35,358 bases of DNA from Brevundimonas sp. UBA5936. Its GTDB lineage: Bacteria; Pseudomonadota; Alphaproteobacteria; Caulobacterales; Caulobacteraceae. Every line of letters starts with the position of its first letter. The stretch's first letter is position 1. Of the stretch, positions 15,599 through 23,396 are shown in pieces. The stretch spans positions 1-35,358 of the forward strand of contig DJDA01000017.1 in NCBI GenBank assembly GCA_002430835.1. The letters are read 5' to 3'. The notes under the pieces were generated by a model. The model saw only the letters and a list, made by a program, of their open reading frames with translations, made no database searches and was not told where the DNA came from. Position numbers and translations under genes: made by a program.

Positions 15599-16420
15599 TC
15601 ACAGCGCCTTCAGCACCACCGACAGGGCCGTCAGCAACAGATAGACCGCGAAGGCCCGGCGCAGCATCTTTCGATCCAGCCGATGCGCCAACCGCGCGCC
15701 ATAGGGCGCCGTCAGCGCCGTCAGCAGCCCCATGATCACCGCCGCCGGCACATTGACGTAGCCCAGCGACAACGGCGGCCGCCCCGGCGCGTCCCAGCCG
15801 AACACGGCGAATCCCAGGGCCGCCGCAGACCCGATGGCCAGGCCGAAGCCCGAGGCCGTCGCCACCGCCTGATGGATCGGCCGCCCGCACAGGGTCATGG
15901 TCATGCCGCCGAAACTGCCGCCGCCGACGCCCATCATGGCCGACAGCAGGCCGATGCCCGTGCCCACGCCGCGCCGCCCCCAGCCTGTCGGCAGATCCTT
16001 TCGCAGGGTGAATCGCTCGGGCAGCAGCCCCATCTGCGCCGCGATCAGCAGCAGGCAGACGCCATAGACGATCGCCAGCCCCTCCATGGAGGTGAAACCC
16101 GCGACCGCCGCCCCGATCAGCCCCCCGAACGCCACCCAGGGCGTCCAGGTCTTCAGCACCTGTTCGTCCACCGCCCCGTGCGCACGGTGCGTCGCCAGCG
16201 ATCGCAGCGAGGTGGCGACGATGGTCAGCAGCGAGGTGCCGATGGCGACGTGCAGATTGCCCTCCCCGCCCACGCCCAGCACCGAGAAGGCGTAGAACAG
16301 CGCCGGCACCAGGACCGTCCCGCCGCCGACGCCGAACAGGCCGCCGATCACGCCCGCGACCGCCCCCGCCCCAACCAGGGCGGCGACCATCAGGACAAGT
16401 TCGGACAAGGGCAGAGTCAT
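15599..16420 (-). CDS. TauE/SafE family permease (sulfite exporter-like)
   Basis: A 273-aa polytopic inner-membrane protein of the TauE/SafE (DUF81) family, proposed to export or import organosulfonates, sulfite or related anions. The two half-repeats are recognisable: GVIGGLFGVGGGTVLVPAL near the N-terminus and GLLSAMMGVGGGSFGGMTM in the second half, each with the Gly-rich GxGGG loop. It has seven to eight hydrophobic segments. I start at the ATG at 16420 (MTLPLSELVLMVAAL) rather than the TTG two codons upstream. It lies between the chemotaxis receptor and dusA on the same strand, and neither neighbour indicates the substrate. Confidence 0.88.
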   Translation of the reverse strand: MTLPLSELVLMVAALVGAGAVAGVIGGLFGVGGGTVLVPALFYAFSVLGVGGEGNLHVAIGTSLLTIVATSLRSLATHRAHGAVDEQVLKTWTPWVAFGGLIGAAVAGFTSMEGLAIVYGVCLLLIAAQMGLLPERFTLRKDLPTGWGRRGVGTGIGLLSAMMGVGGGSFGGMTMTLCGRPIHQAVATASGFGLAIGSAAALGFAVFGWDAPGRPPLSLGYVNVPAAVIMGLLTALTAPYGARLAHRLDRKMLRRAFAVYLLLTALSVVLKAL

Positions 16421-16478
16421 GGCCAATGGCTTAGCCGTCCGCCGTCACGCCGTCAGCCCTTTCGCGGAGGTGAGCGCT

Positions 16479-17489
16479 CTACGCCGCCTTGCGCGCCTCA
16501 GCCTCGCGCACGGCCTCGACCGCGCGATCGACGACCTCCAGCCCCGCGCCGGGCTTGACGCCCTCGACGGTCAGGATGCGGCGGAAGGCGCGCGCCCCTG
16601 CCCGGCCGTGCATCAGACCCAGCATATGTCGGGTCATGCTCGCCAGATTGGCGCCCTCGTCCAGCCGCGCAGCCATATAGGGACGGTAACGCTCCAGCGC
16701 CTCGAACACGTCAACGTCCGGCGTGGCCTCGCCGAAGATGCGGCGGTCCACCTGCCCCATCAGCGCAGGCTCATGATAGGCCGCGCGGCCCAGCATGACG
16801 CCGTCCAGTTGCACGCCGTCATCGGCCCTCAAGTGCGCCTCGGCCTGATCCAGATCGCCGATACCGCCGTTGATGCAAATGGTCAGATGCGGCCGTTCGC
16901 GCTTCAGCCGCCGCACCAGCGCATAGTCCAGCGGCGGCACGTCGCGGTTCTCCTTGGGCGACAGGCCCTTCAGCCACGCCTTGCGCGCATGGACGATGAA
17001 GCTGTCGATCCCCACCGCCGCCGAGGCGTCGACCGTGGCGAACAGGCTGATCTCAGGGTCTTGATCGTCCACGCCGATGCGGCATTTGACGGTGGCGGGG
17101 ACGCGGACCGCCTCCTTGATCGCCGCCATACAGTCGGCCACCAGCTCCGGCTCGCGCATCAGGCAGGCGCCGAACCGGCCCGACTGCACCCGATCCGAGG
17201 GGCAGCCGACATTCAGATTGATCTCGTCATAGCCATAGGCCTCGCCGATCTTCGCCGCCTCGGCCAACTGCGCCGGATCCGACCCGCCCAGTTGCAACGC
17301 CACCGGGTGCTCGACCGCGTCAAAGCCCAGCAGGCGGTCGCGATCGCCGTGGATCACCGCCGGGGCCGTCACCATTTCCGTATAGAGCAGGGCGCGCGTG
17401 CTCAGGGCCCTATGGAACGCCCGACAATTGCGGTCAGTCCAGTCCATCATGGGGGCGACGGAAAACCGGTGCGGCGGATGCTGGCTCAT
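16479..17489 (-). CDS. dusA: tRNA-dihydrouridine synthase DusA
   Basis: FMN enzyme that reduces uridines in the D-loop of tRNA (positions 20/20a for DusA). The 336-aa protein has the family start FSVAPMMDWTDRNCRAFHR, the catalytic Cys motif NLNVGCPSDRVQSGRFGACLM, the substrate Lys/Arg region ATVKCRIGVDDQD, FIVHARKAWLKGLSPKENR and the flavin phosphate region GVMLGRAAYHEPALM. KAWLKGLSPKENR is typical of the DusA subgroup rather than DusB or DusC. It follows the adk fusion gene on the same strand with 53 nt between them. Confidence 0.93.
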   Translation of the reverse strand: MSQHPPHRFSVAPMMDWTDRNCRAFHRALSTRALLYTEMVTAPAVIHGDRDRLLGFDAVEHPVALQLGGSDPAQLAEAAKIGEAYGYDEINLNVGCPSDRVQSGRFGACLMREPELVADCMAAIKEAVRVPATVKCRIGVDDQDPEISLFATVDASAAVGIDSFIVHARKAWLKGLSPKENRDVPPLDYALVRRLKRERPHLTICINGGIGDLDQAEAHLRADDGVQLDGVMLGRAAYHEPALMGQVDRRIFGEATPDVDVFEALERYRPYMAARLDEGANLASMTRHMLGLMHGRAGARAFRRILTVEGVKPGAGLEVVDRAVEAVREAEARKAA

Positions 17490-17542
17490 GGCCCGCCCCT
17501 ATAGAGAAAAGGGGGCGGATTGGCGACCGGCCCCGGCCAGCC

Positions 17543-18643
17543 TCAGCCGCGCGCCACCTGGAAGCCCGCGAAGGACTGGCTGACCGGCATCAGCTCCAGC
17601 GCATTGATGTTCAGGTGCGCAGGCAGGGTGGCGACCCAGAACAGGGTCTCGGCGATGTCCTCGCCGGTCATCGGCGTCGCCCCGCCATAGAGGGCGTCGG
17701 ACGCCGCCTGGTCGCCGCCGGTGCGGACAAGGGTGAACTCCGTCTCGGCCATGCCCGGCTCGATAGAGGTGACGCGCACCCCCGTCCCATGCAGGTCCGA
17801 GCGCAGCCCCAGTGAGAACTGGCGCACGAAGGCCTTGGTCCCGCCATAGGCGTTGCCGCCCTTGTAGGGATAGGTCGCCGCCACCGAACTGATGTTCAGG
17901 ATCGCCCCCTTGCGCGCGATCAGGCGCGGCAGCAGGCGGTGCGTCAGCGTCACCAGGCCGGTGATATTGGTGTCGATCATCTGGCGCCACTGAGCCAGGT
18001 CGGCCTCCTGCGCGGTGGCCGTGCCCAACGCCAGCCCGGCGTTGTTGATCAGCACATCGATGTCGCGGAAGCCCTCGGGCAGGGCGTCCAGCGCCGCGTC
18101 GATGGCGGCGGCTACGGCGGCGATGTCGCCCATGCCGTCGACCTCGGTCAGCTTGCCCTGGTCTGCATAGTAAGGAAGCAGCGGCGCGGTCTGGCGGTTG
18201 TACACGGCCAGGCGGTCCTTGAAGGTCTCGGGATTATCGTCCGCCCGGCCCTGCTCGGCGAAACGCTTGCCGATACGGTCGGTCAGGGCGGCGTCATCCA
18301 CCTTCAGGCGGATGACGCTGTCGATCTTGGCGCCGCACTTGGCCAGCATGAGGTCCAGGGCTTCAGCCTGGGCCACCGTGCGGGGGAAGCCGTCGAAGAT
18401 GGCGCCGCCGGCGGCCTCGGCCTCCGGCAGGCGGGCTTCGATCAGGGCGATGACGATCTCGTCGGTGACGAGGTCGCCGCGCGCCAGCACGTCCTTGACC
18501 TTCAGCCCCAGCTCCGAGCCGGAAGCGATGGCCGCACGCAGCATGTCGCCGGTCGAGAGCTGGACCATGCCTCGCTCTTCGACCAGCCGCTTGGCCTGGG
18601 TGCCCTTGCCGGCCGCAGGCGGCCCGAACAGGATCAGGTTCAT
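17543..18643 (-). CDS. adk: Adenylate kinase fused in frame to the C-terminal half of an SDR oxidoreductase
   Basis: Residues 1 to about 186 are a full short-lid adenylate kinase: P-loop FGPPAAGKGTQ, LSTGDMLRAAI, FDGFPRT, the lid-arm RADDNPETFKDRLAVY, and the closing VDGMGDIAAVAAAIDAAL. Without a stop the frame continues as the last 175 or so residues of a YdfG-like short-chain dehydrogenase: DIDVLINNAGLALG, ILNISSV (catalytic Ser), NAYGGTK (Tyr and Lys) and GMAETEFTLVRTGGD. The dehydrogenase lacks its first 75 or so residues, including the TGxxxGxG dinucleotide-binding loop. The join lies in about residues 184-192 (18068-18096). The kinase domain is probably active and the dehydrogenase half probably not. 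Total 366 aa against about 190 for a normal Adk. It occupies the normal adk position after secY. Confidence 0.88.
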   Translation of the reverse strand: MNLILFGPPAAGKGTQAKRLVEERGMVQLSTGDMLRAAIASGSELGLKVKDVLARGDLVTDEIVIALIEARLPEAEAAGGAIFDGFPRTVAQAEALDLMLAKCGAKIDSVIRLKVDDAALTDRIGKRFAEQGRADDNPETFKDRLAVYNRQTAPLLPYYADQGKLTEVDGMGDIAAVAAAIDAALDALPEGFRDIDVLINNAGLALGTATAQEADLAQWRQMIDTNITGLVTLTHRLLPRLIARKGAILNISSVAATYPYKGGNAYGGTKAFVRQFSLGLRSDLHGTGVRVTSIEPGMAETEFTLVRTGGDQAASDALYGGATPMTGEDIAETLFWVATLPAHLNINALELMPVSQSFAGFQVARG

Positions 18644-18669
18644 TTTATATTCCGGGCTCCCCTACCCGA

Positions 18670-20046
18670 TCAGCGACGGACAGGAGCGGAACCGCCCCGG
18701 CCACGGCCGCGCAACTTGGCCTTCTTGATCAGCCCTTCATACTGGTGCGCCAGCAGGTGCGACTGGATCTGGGCGACAGTGTCCATCGTCACCGAGACCA
18801 CGATCAAGATAGACGTTCCGCCAAAGTACAGGCTGTTGCCCAGGCTGCTGACCAGGAACTCCGGCAGCAGACAGACGGCGGTGATGTAGGCGGCGCCGAT
18901 CACCGTCAGGCGCGTCAGCACATAGTCCAGATACTCGGCCGTGCGCTTGCCCGGACGGATGCCCGGCAGGAAGCCGCCGTACTTGCGCAGGTTCTCGGCC
19001 GTATCCTCAGGGTTGAAGGTGATCGAGGTGTAGAAGAAGCAGAAGAAGACGATCAGGACGGCGTACAGGATCATGAACACCGGCTGGCCGTGCGTCAGCT
19101 GGGCCGTCACCAGAGGCAGCCAGCTCATCCAGTCCGGCAGATTCGCATTGGCGGTGAACTGGGCCACCGTCGTCGGCAGCATCAGCAGCGACGAGGCGAA
19201 GATGGCCGGGATCACGCCTGCGGTGTTGACCTTCAGCGGCAGGAAGCTGCGCTCGCCGCCGGTCATGCGGTTGCCTTCCTGGCGCTTCGGATACTGGATC
19301 AGAAGGCGGCGCTGGGCGCGTTCCATGAAGACGATGAAGACGATGACCGCCACCGCCATGATGGCGATGAAGAACAGGGTGAAGGCCGACATCTGGCCCT
19401 GCTGGGCCAGGCCCAGCATCCGCGCCACCGTCGACGGCAGAACCGCCACGATGCCCGCGAAGATGATCAGGGAGATGCCGTTGCCGACGCCGCGCGCCGT
19501 CACCTGCTCGCCCAGCCACATCAGGAACATGGTGCCGCCGGTCAGAACGGTGACCGTCGAAATGATGAAGAACAGACCGGGCTGGTCGATCAGGCCCGGC
19601 TGGGCGTTCAGGCCCACCGCGATGCCGAAGGACTGGGCCAGGGCCAGGAACACCGTCAGATAGCGGGTGTACTGGTTCAGCTGCTTGCGGCCCGACTCGC
19701 CGCCTTCCTTCTTCAGCTTCTCCCACGGCGGATACACCGCGCCCATCAGCTGGACGATGATCGACGCCGAGATGTAGGGCATGACGTTCAGCGCGAACAC
19801 GGCCATGCGCTCGACGGCGCCGCCCGAGAACATGTTGAACATGTCCAGGATGCCGCGTTGGCCATCCGGGTTCTGGAAGAAGGCCAGGAAGGCCTCGCCG
19901 TTGATCCCAGGGATCGGAACATAGGTGCCGATCCGGTAGACCAGCAGCGCGCCCAGCGTGAACAGCAGGCGCTTGTGCAGCTCGGTCGCTTTCGCGAACG
20001 AGCCCATGTTCATATTGGCAGCAAGTTGTTCAGCGGCCGAAGCCAT
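18670..20046 (-). CDS. secY: Protein translocase subunit SecY
   Basis: Central channel of the Sec translocon in the inner membrane, working with SecE, SecG and SecA. The 458-aa protein has ten TM segments. Family marks include YRIGTYVPIPGING near TM1, NVMPYISASIIVQLMGAVYPPWEKLKKEGE-like TM2 and loop, NGISLIIFAGIV, the cytoplasmic loop AQRRLLIQYPKRQ, and PEDTAENLRKYGGFLPGIRPGK. It closes the spc part of the cluster, after rplO and an intergenic palindrome and before the adk fusion. About 26 nt separate it from the adk start. Confidence 0.96.
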   Translation of the reverse strand: MASAAEQLAANMNMGSFAKATELHKRLLFTLGALLVYRIGTYVPIPGINGEAFLAFFQNPDGQRGILDMFNMFSGGAVERMAVFALNVMPYISASIIVQLMGAVYPPWEKLKKEGGESGRKQLNQYTRYLTVFLALAQSFGIAVGLNAQPGLIDQPGLFFIISTVTVLTGGTMFLMWLGEQVTARGVGNGISLIIFAGIVAVLPSTVARMLGLAQQGQMSAFTLFFIAIMAVAVIVFIVFMERAQRRLLIQYPKRQEGNRMTGGERSFLPLKVNTAGVIPAIFASSLLMLPTTVAQFTANANLPDWMSWLPLVTAQLTHGQPVFMILYAVLIVFFCFFYTSITFNPEDTAENLRKYGGFLPGIRPGKRTAEYLDYVLTRLTVIGAAYITAVCLLPEFLVSSLGNSLYFGGTSILIVVSVTMDTVAQIQSHLLAHQYEGLIKKAKLRGRGRGGSAPVRR

Positions 20047-20120
20047 CAGGCGGTCCCCACGACTATGCCCGTCGTCAGATAGGCGGAAAGCGGCGCTCTT
20101 GCGAGGGCCGCTTTCGGAAA

Positions 20121-20186
20121 ATCGTCATCCCGGTCCGGACGATCCCGGCGGAGGCGCGAAAGCCGCGCCCCCGACGGGATGACGAT
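20121..20186. repeat. REP-like extragenic palindrome between rplO and secY
   Basis: ATCGTCATCCCGGTC (20121-20135) and GACGGGATGACGAT (20173-20186) are inverted copies (one base bulged), and inside them GGCGCG ... CGCGCC forms a second stem. The GTCATCCCG ... CGGGATGAC pattern resembles the extragenic palindromes scattered through many alphaproteobacterial genomes. Lying inside the operon mRNA it would fold as a 66-nt hairpin in the 148-nt rplO-secY gap. Confidence 0.6.
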
Positions 20187-20194
20187 ATTGGATT

Positions 20195-20788
20195 TTAGGC
20201 CTTGGCGGCGGTGCGCTTGGCGCGAGCCGAGATCTTGTTGGCGTCGCCCTTCGGAGCCTTGGGTTCCGGCGCCTTGCCGCGAGCGGCGTTGCGCTTTTCG
20301 AGGCGAGCCGCAGCCTTGGCTTCGGCTTCGATGCGCTGCTGGGTGACCGAACCGCCGGCGGCTTCGATCGCCTTGACGGCGCCCGACGAGGCCGACCACA
20401 CGATCAGGTTCAGCTTGGCCTTCAGTTCGCCTTCGCCCAGGACGCGCACGCCGTCCTTGACGCGACGGATCACGCCGGCGGCGACCAGGGCCGCGCCGTT
20501 GATCTCGGCCTTGGCGTCCAGCTTGCCGGCGTCGACCGCCTCTTGCAGGCGCCACAGGTTGACTTCAGCCAGCTTCGGCGCGTTCGGCACGTTGAAGCCG
20601 CGCTTCGGCATACGCATGTACAGCGGCATCTGGCCGCCTTCGAAGCCGCCGATGGCGACGCCCGAACGCGACTTCTGACCCTTGACGCCGCGGCCGGCGG
20701 TCTTGCCCTTGCCCGAGCCCGGGCCGCGGCCGACGCGCATACGCTTCTTGGCGGCGCCTTCGTTGTCACGGATTTCGTTCAGCTTCAT
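20195..20788 (-). CDS. rplO: 50S ribosomal protein L15
   Basis: Late-assembly protein of the large subunit that binds 23S rRNA. The N-terminal Gly/Arg/Lys-rich segment (RVGRGPGSGKGKTAGRG, then GVAIGGFEGGQMPLYMRMPKRGF) is typical of L15. The protein is 197 aa, about 50 longer than the E. coli form, through an Ala/Lys-rich tail ending ARAKRTAAKA that is likely disordered and RNA-binding. It follows rpmD after 163 nt, an unusually large gap in this operon. Confidence 0.97.
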   Translation of the reverse strand: MKLNEIRDNEGAAKKRMRVGRGPGSGKGKTAGRGVKGQKSRSGVAIGGFEGGQMPLYMRMPKRGFNVPNAPKLAEVNLWRLQEAVDAGKLDAKAEINGAALVAAGVIRRVKDGVRVLGEGELKAKLNLIVWSASSGAVKAIEAAGGSVTQQRIEAEAKAAARLEKRNAARGKAPEPKAPKGDANKISARAKRTAAKA

Positions 20789-20917
20789 TGCCTGATCCTT
20801 TCGGGTGCTAGCGCCAGGTCCGCCAGGCGGTCCTGACTCGGCGTTGGATAAATTGAAGGGCCGCTGATTAAGCGACCCGCGTCAGCATCGCAAGATGCTT
20901 CCTTCATAAAGCGAAAC

Positions 20918-20943
20918 GCCCTCCCCCGCGAACGGGAGAGGGC
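20918..20943 (-). other. Stem-loop between rpmD and rplO
   Basis: GCCCTCTCCC and GGGGGAGGGC on the minus strand form a 10-bp stem (one G-U) with a 6-nt loop, followed by a T-poor stretch (GTTTCGCTTTA). It could be a weak terminator or attenuator, or an mRNA processing or stability element inside the ribosomal operon. The rest of the 20789-20951 gap shows nothing recognisable. Confidence 0.45.
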
Positions 20944-20951
20944 GAACCGTC

Positions 20952-21146
20952 TTACTTCTCGACCACTTCCACCATGTGGGCGACCTTGGCGATCATCCCA
21001 CGGACGGAGGGGGTGTCTTCCAGGGTCGACTCACGGCCGATCTGGTTGAGACCCAGGCCCACCAGGGTGGCGCGCTGATCCGACTTGCGGCGGATCGGGC
21101 TCGCCGTCTGACGGACGGTCACAGTCTTGTTTTCGGTCTTGGCCAT
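20952..21146 (-). CDS. rpmD: 50S ribosomal protein L30
   Basis: Small large-subunit protein, 64 aa, with the family core VRQTASPIRRKSDQRATL followed by GLGLNQIGRESTLEDTPSV. It begins 3 nt after the stop of rpsE, in the standard rpsE-rpmD-rplO order. Confidence 0.96.
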   Translation of the reverse strand: MAKTENKTVTVRQTASPIRRKSDQRATLVGLGLNQIGRESTLEDTPSVRGMIAKVAHMVEVVEK

Positions 21147-21149
21147 CTA

Positions 21150-21749
21150 TCAGCCCTCCACGGCTTCCGGCGCCGAGGCGCCGTCATTGCGGCGGCCCAT
21201 CAGGTCGGACACCTTCTTGCCCCGCTTGGAGGCGATCTGGCGCGGCGACGACTGAACCTTCAGAGCTTCGAAGGTGGCGCGGATCATGTTGTAGGGGTTC
21301 GAAGAGCCGGTCGACTTGCCCACGACGTCCTGGACGCCGAGGGTTTCGAGGACCGCACGCATCGGACCGCCCGCGATGACGCCCGTGCCCGGAGGGGCAG
21401 CGCGCATCATGATCTTGCCGGCGCCCCAACGGCCCGAGCCGTCGTGGTGCAGGGTGCGGTTCTCGCGCAGCGGAACCTTGATCATGGTCTTCTTGGCTTC
21501 TTCGGTCGCCTTACGGATGGCTTCCGGCACTTCGCGCGCCTTGCCGTGACCGAAGCCGACGCGGCCTTTGCCGTCGCCGACGACCATCAGGGCCGCGAAC
21601 GAGAACCGGCGGCCGCCTTTGACGGTGGCGGCGACGCGGTTGATGTGCACCAGCTTCTCGATGATGTCCGAATCCGGACCTTCAACGGGAGCGTTGCGGT
21701 TGTCGCGACGGTTGCGATCGCCGCCGCCGCGTTGGGGTTCACGAGCCAT
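21150..21749 (-). CDS. rpsE: 30S ribosomal protein S5
   Basis: Body protein of the small subunit near the mRNA entrance, affecting decoding fidelity. The core shows the S5 double-stranded-RNA-binding domain (HINRVAATVKGGRRFSFAAL, VGDGKGRVGFGHGKAREV) and the C-terminal domain (KIMMRAAPPGTGVIAGGPMR). An Arg/Asp-rich N-terminal extension (about 25 residues, opening MAREPQRGGGDRNRRD) makes the protein 199 aa, longer than in E. coli. Confidence 0.97.
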   Translation of the reverse strand: MAREPQRGGGDRNRRDNRNAPVEGPDSDIIEKLVHINRVAATVKGGRRFSFAALMVVGDGKGRVGFGHGKAREVPEAIRKATEEAKKTMIKVPLRENRTLHHDGSGRWGAGKIMMRAAPPGTGVIAGGPMRAVLETLGVQDVVGKSTGSSNPYNMIRATFEALKVQSSPRQIASKRGKKVSDLMGRRNDGASAPEAVEG

Positions 21750-21762
21750 GCTTGCCGTTCCC

Positions 21763-22119
21763 TTAGAAGTTCAGACCGGCTTCGCGCGCGGCTTCCGCCA
21801 GCGCCTTGACCCGGCCGTGATAGATGTAGCCGCCACGGTCGAAGACGACGTCCGTGACGCCCTTCTCGATGGCGCGCTCGGCGATCAGCTTGCCAATCTT
21901 GGCGGCGGCTGCGACGTCCGAACCCTTGGAACCCTTGCCGCCTTCCAGCGACGAGGCGGAAGCCACCGTGATGCCCTGGGCATCGTCGATGATCTGAGCC
22001 GAGATGTTCTTGTCCGAACGGAAGACCGACAGACGCAGACGACCATTGGCCACCGCCTTGAGGCGACGACGGGTGCGCTCGGCGCGGCGCTTGGCTTGTT
22101 GTTGAAGAGAGAGAGCCAT
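21763..22119 (-). CDS. rplR: 50S ribosomal protein L18
   Basis: Binds 5S rRNA in the central protuberance together with L5 (and L25 where present). The 118-aa protein has the basic N-terminus (KRRAERTRRRLKAV), RLSVFRSDKNISAQIIDD, and the family C-terminus VVFDRGGYIYHGRVKALAEAAREAGL. It starts 3 nt after the rplF stop. Confidence 0.97.
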   Translation of the reverse strand: MALSLQQQAKRRAERTRRRLKAVANGRLRLSVFRSDKNISAQIIDDAQGITVASASSLEGGKGSKGSDVAAAAKIGKLIAERAIEKGVTDVVFDRGGYIYHGRVKALAEAAREAGLNF

Positions 22120-22122
22120 GAC

Positions 22123-22656
22123 TTACTTCTTCTTGCCTTCCTTGCGCCGGACGAACTCGCCCTGGTAGCGCACGCCCTTGCCCTTATAGGGTTCCGGCGG
22201 ACGCATCTTGCGGATGACGGCGGCGATTTCGCCCACAGCCTGCTTGTCGTTGCCCGAGATCTTGATCTCGGTCTGCTTCGGCACGGCGAAGGTGATGCCT
22301 TCCGGCGGAACGATGTCCACGTCGTGCGAGAAGCCGAGCTGCAGCGAGAGATCCTTGCCCTTCAGGGCGGCGCGGTAACCGACGCCGACCAGTTCCAGGG
22401 TCTTCTCGAAGCCGTCGGTCACACCGGTCACCATGTTGGCGACCAGGGTGCGCGACAGACCCCACATGGCGCGAGCGCGCTGGGTGTCCGAACGCGGGGT
22501 CAGCGACAGTTCGTCGCCTTCCTGCGTGACTTCGATCTCTTCGGCGACGGTCCAGGAGCGTTCGCCCTTCGGACCCTTCACGGTGACGGCCTGGCCGTTG
22601 AGCGTGACAGTCACGCCCTTCGGCACAGCGATGGTTTTCTTGCCGATACGAGACAT
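22123..22656 (-). CDS. rplF: 50S ribosomal protein L6
   Basis: Binds 23S rRNA near the sarcin-ricin loop and the factor-binding site. The 177-aa protein has the usual two homologous domains. It starts MSRIGKKTIAVPKGV, contains the L6 signature PEPYKGKGVRYQGE and ends with a basic tail. It begins 1 nt after rpsH ends. Confidence 0.97.
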   Translation of the reverse strand: MSRIGKKTIAVPKGVTVTLNGQAVTVKGPKGERSWTVAEEIEVTQEGDELSLTPRSDTQRARAMWGLSRTLVANMVTGVTDGFEKTLELVGVGYRAALKGKDLSLQLGFSHDVDIVPPEGITFAVPKQTEIKISGNDKQAVGEIAAVIRKMRPPEPYKGKGVRYQGEFVRRKEGKKK

Positions 22657-22657
22657 A

Positions 22658-23056
22658 TCAGTAGACCCTGCAGAGGACTTCGCCGCCGACGTTAGCGTCG
22701 CGGGCGGCGGCGTCGGACATGACGCCCTTCGAAGTCGAAAGGATCGAGATGCCGAGGCCGTTCTTGATCGGCTTCAGATCGCTGATGGCCGAATAGACGC
22801 GGCGGCCGGGCTTCGACACGCGGGCGATCTCGGCGATCACCGGCTGGCCGTCGAAGTACTTCAGCTCGATCTCGAACTGCGGAAACTCACCGGGGTTTTG
22901 AACCAGCGAGTAGCCGCGGATGTAGCCTTCGTCCTGCAGCACGTCGAGGACGCGCTGACGCAGACGGGAAGCCGGGGTGAGCACCGACGAACGCTTGCGG
23001 GTGGCCGCGTTCTTGATGCGAGCGATCATGTCGCTCAGGGGATCGTTGATCATCAT
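22658..23056 (-). CDS. rpsH: 30S ribosomal protein S8
   Basis: Primary binder of the 16S rRNA central domain. In E. coli it also represses the spc operon at the rplE site, but whether that holds here cannot be told. The 132-aa protein starts MMINDPLSDMIARIKNA and ends with the family motif GISILSTSKGVMSDAAARDANVGGEVLCRVY. The first of the two Met codons is taken as the start. Confidence 0.97.
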   Translation of the reverse strand: MMINDPLSDMIARIKNAATRKRSSVLTPASRLRQRVLDVLQDEGYIRGYSLVQNPGEFPQFEIELKYFDGQPVIAEIARVSKPGRRVYSAISDLKPIKNGLGISILSTSKGVMSDAAARDANVGGEVLCRVY

Positions 23057-23071
23057 ATCTGTTCGCTCCCC

Positions 23072-23377
23072 TTACCAGCTCGACTTCGTCAGGCCGGGGA
23101 TCTGACCCATGTTGCCCAGCTCACGCAGGGCGACACGGCTCATCTTGAGCTTGCGGTAGTAAGCCCGCGGACGGCCCGTGACTTCGCAACGGTTGCGAAT
23201 GCGGGTCGGCGCGGAGTTACGCGGCAGGGCGGCCAGCTTCAGGCGCGCATCGAAGCGCTCCTCCAGCGGCAGGCTCTCGTCGTTGGCGGTCGCCTTCAGG
23301 GCTTCCCGCTTCGCGGCATACTTCGCAACCAGGGCCTTGACGGCTTCGTTGCGGTTTACGGCGCTTTTCTTAGCCAT
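23072..23377 (-). CDS. rpsN: 30S ribosomal protein S14 (zinc-free type)
   Basis: Head protein of the small subunit. At 101 aa and without the CxxC pairs of the short zinc-binding form, this is the long S14 type. Family landmarks are NRCEVTGRPRAYYRKLKMSR and the C-terminal LRELGNMGQIPGLTKSSW. Confidence 0.97.
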   Translation of the reverse strand: MAKKSAVNRNEAVKALVAKYAAKREALKATANDESLPLEERFDARLKLAALPRNSAPTRIRNRCEVTGRPRAYYRKLKMSRVALRELGNMGQIPGLTKSSW

Positions 23378-23396
23378 TGTTCTCTTCCCTTCCCGA

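Noticed and set aside
17543..18070. A separate intact SDR gene downstream of adk
   Set aside because: No start codon with a ribosome site exists at the join, and the first 75 or so residues including the Rossmann glycines are missing. The frame is continuous with adk.
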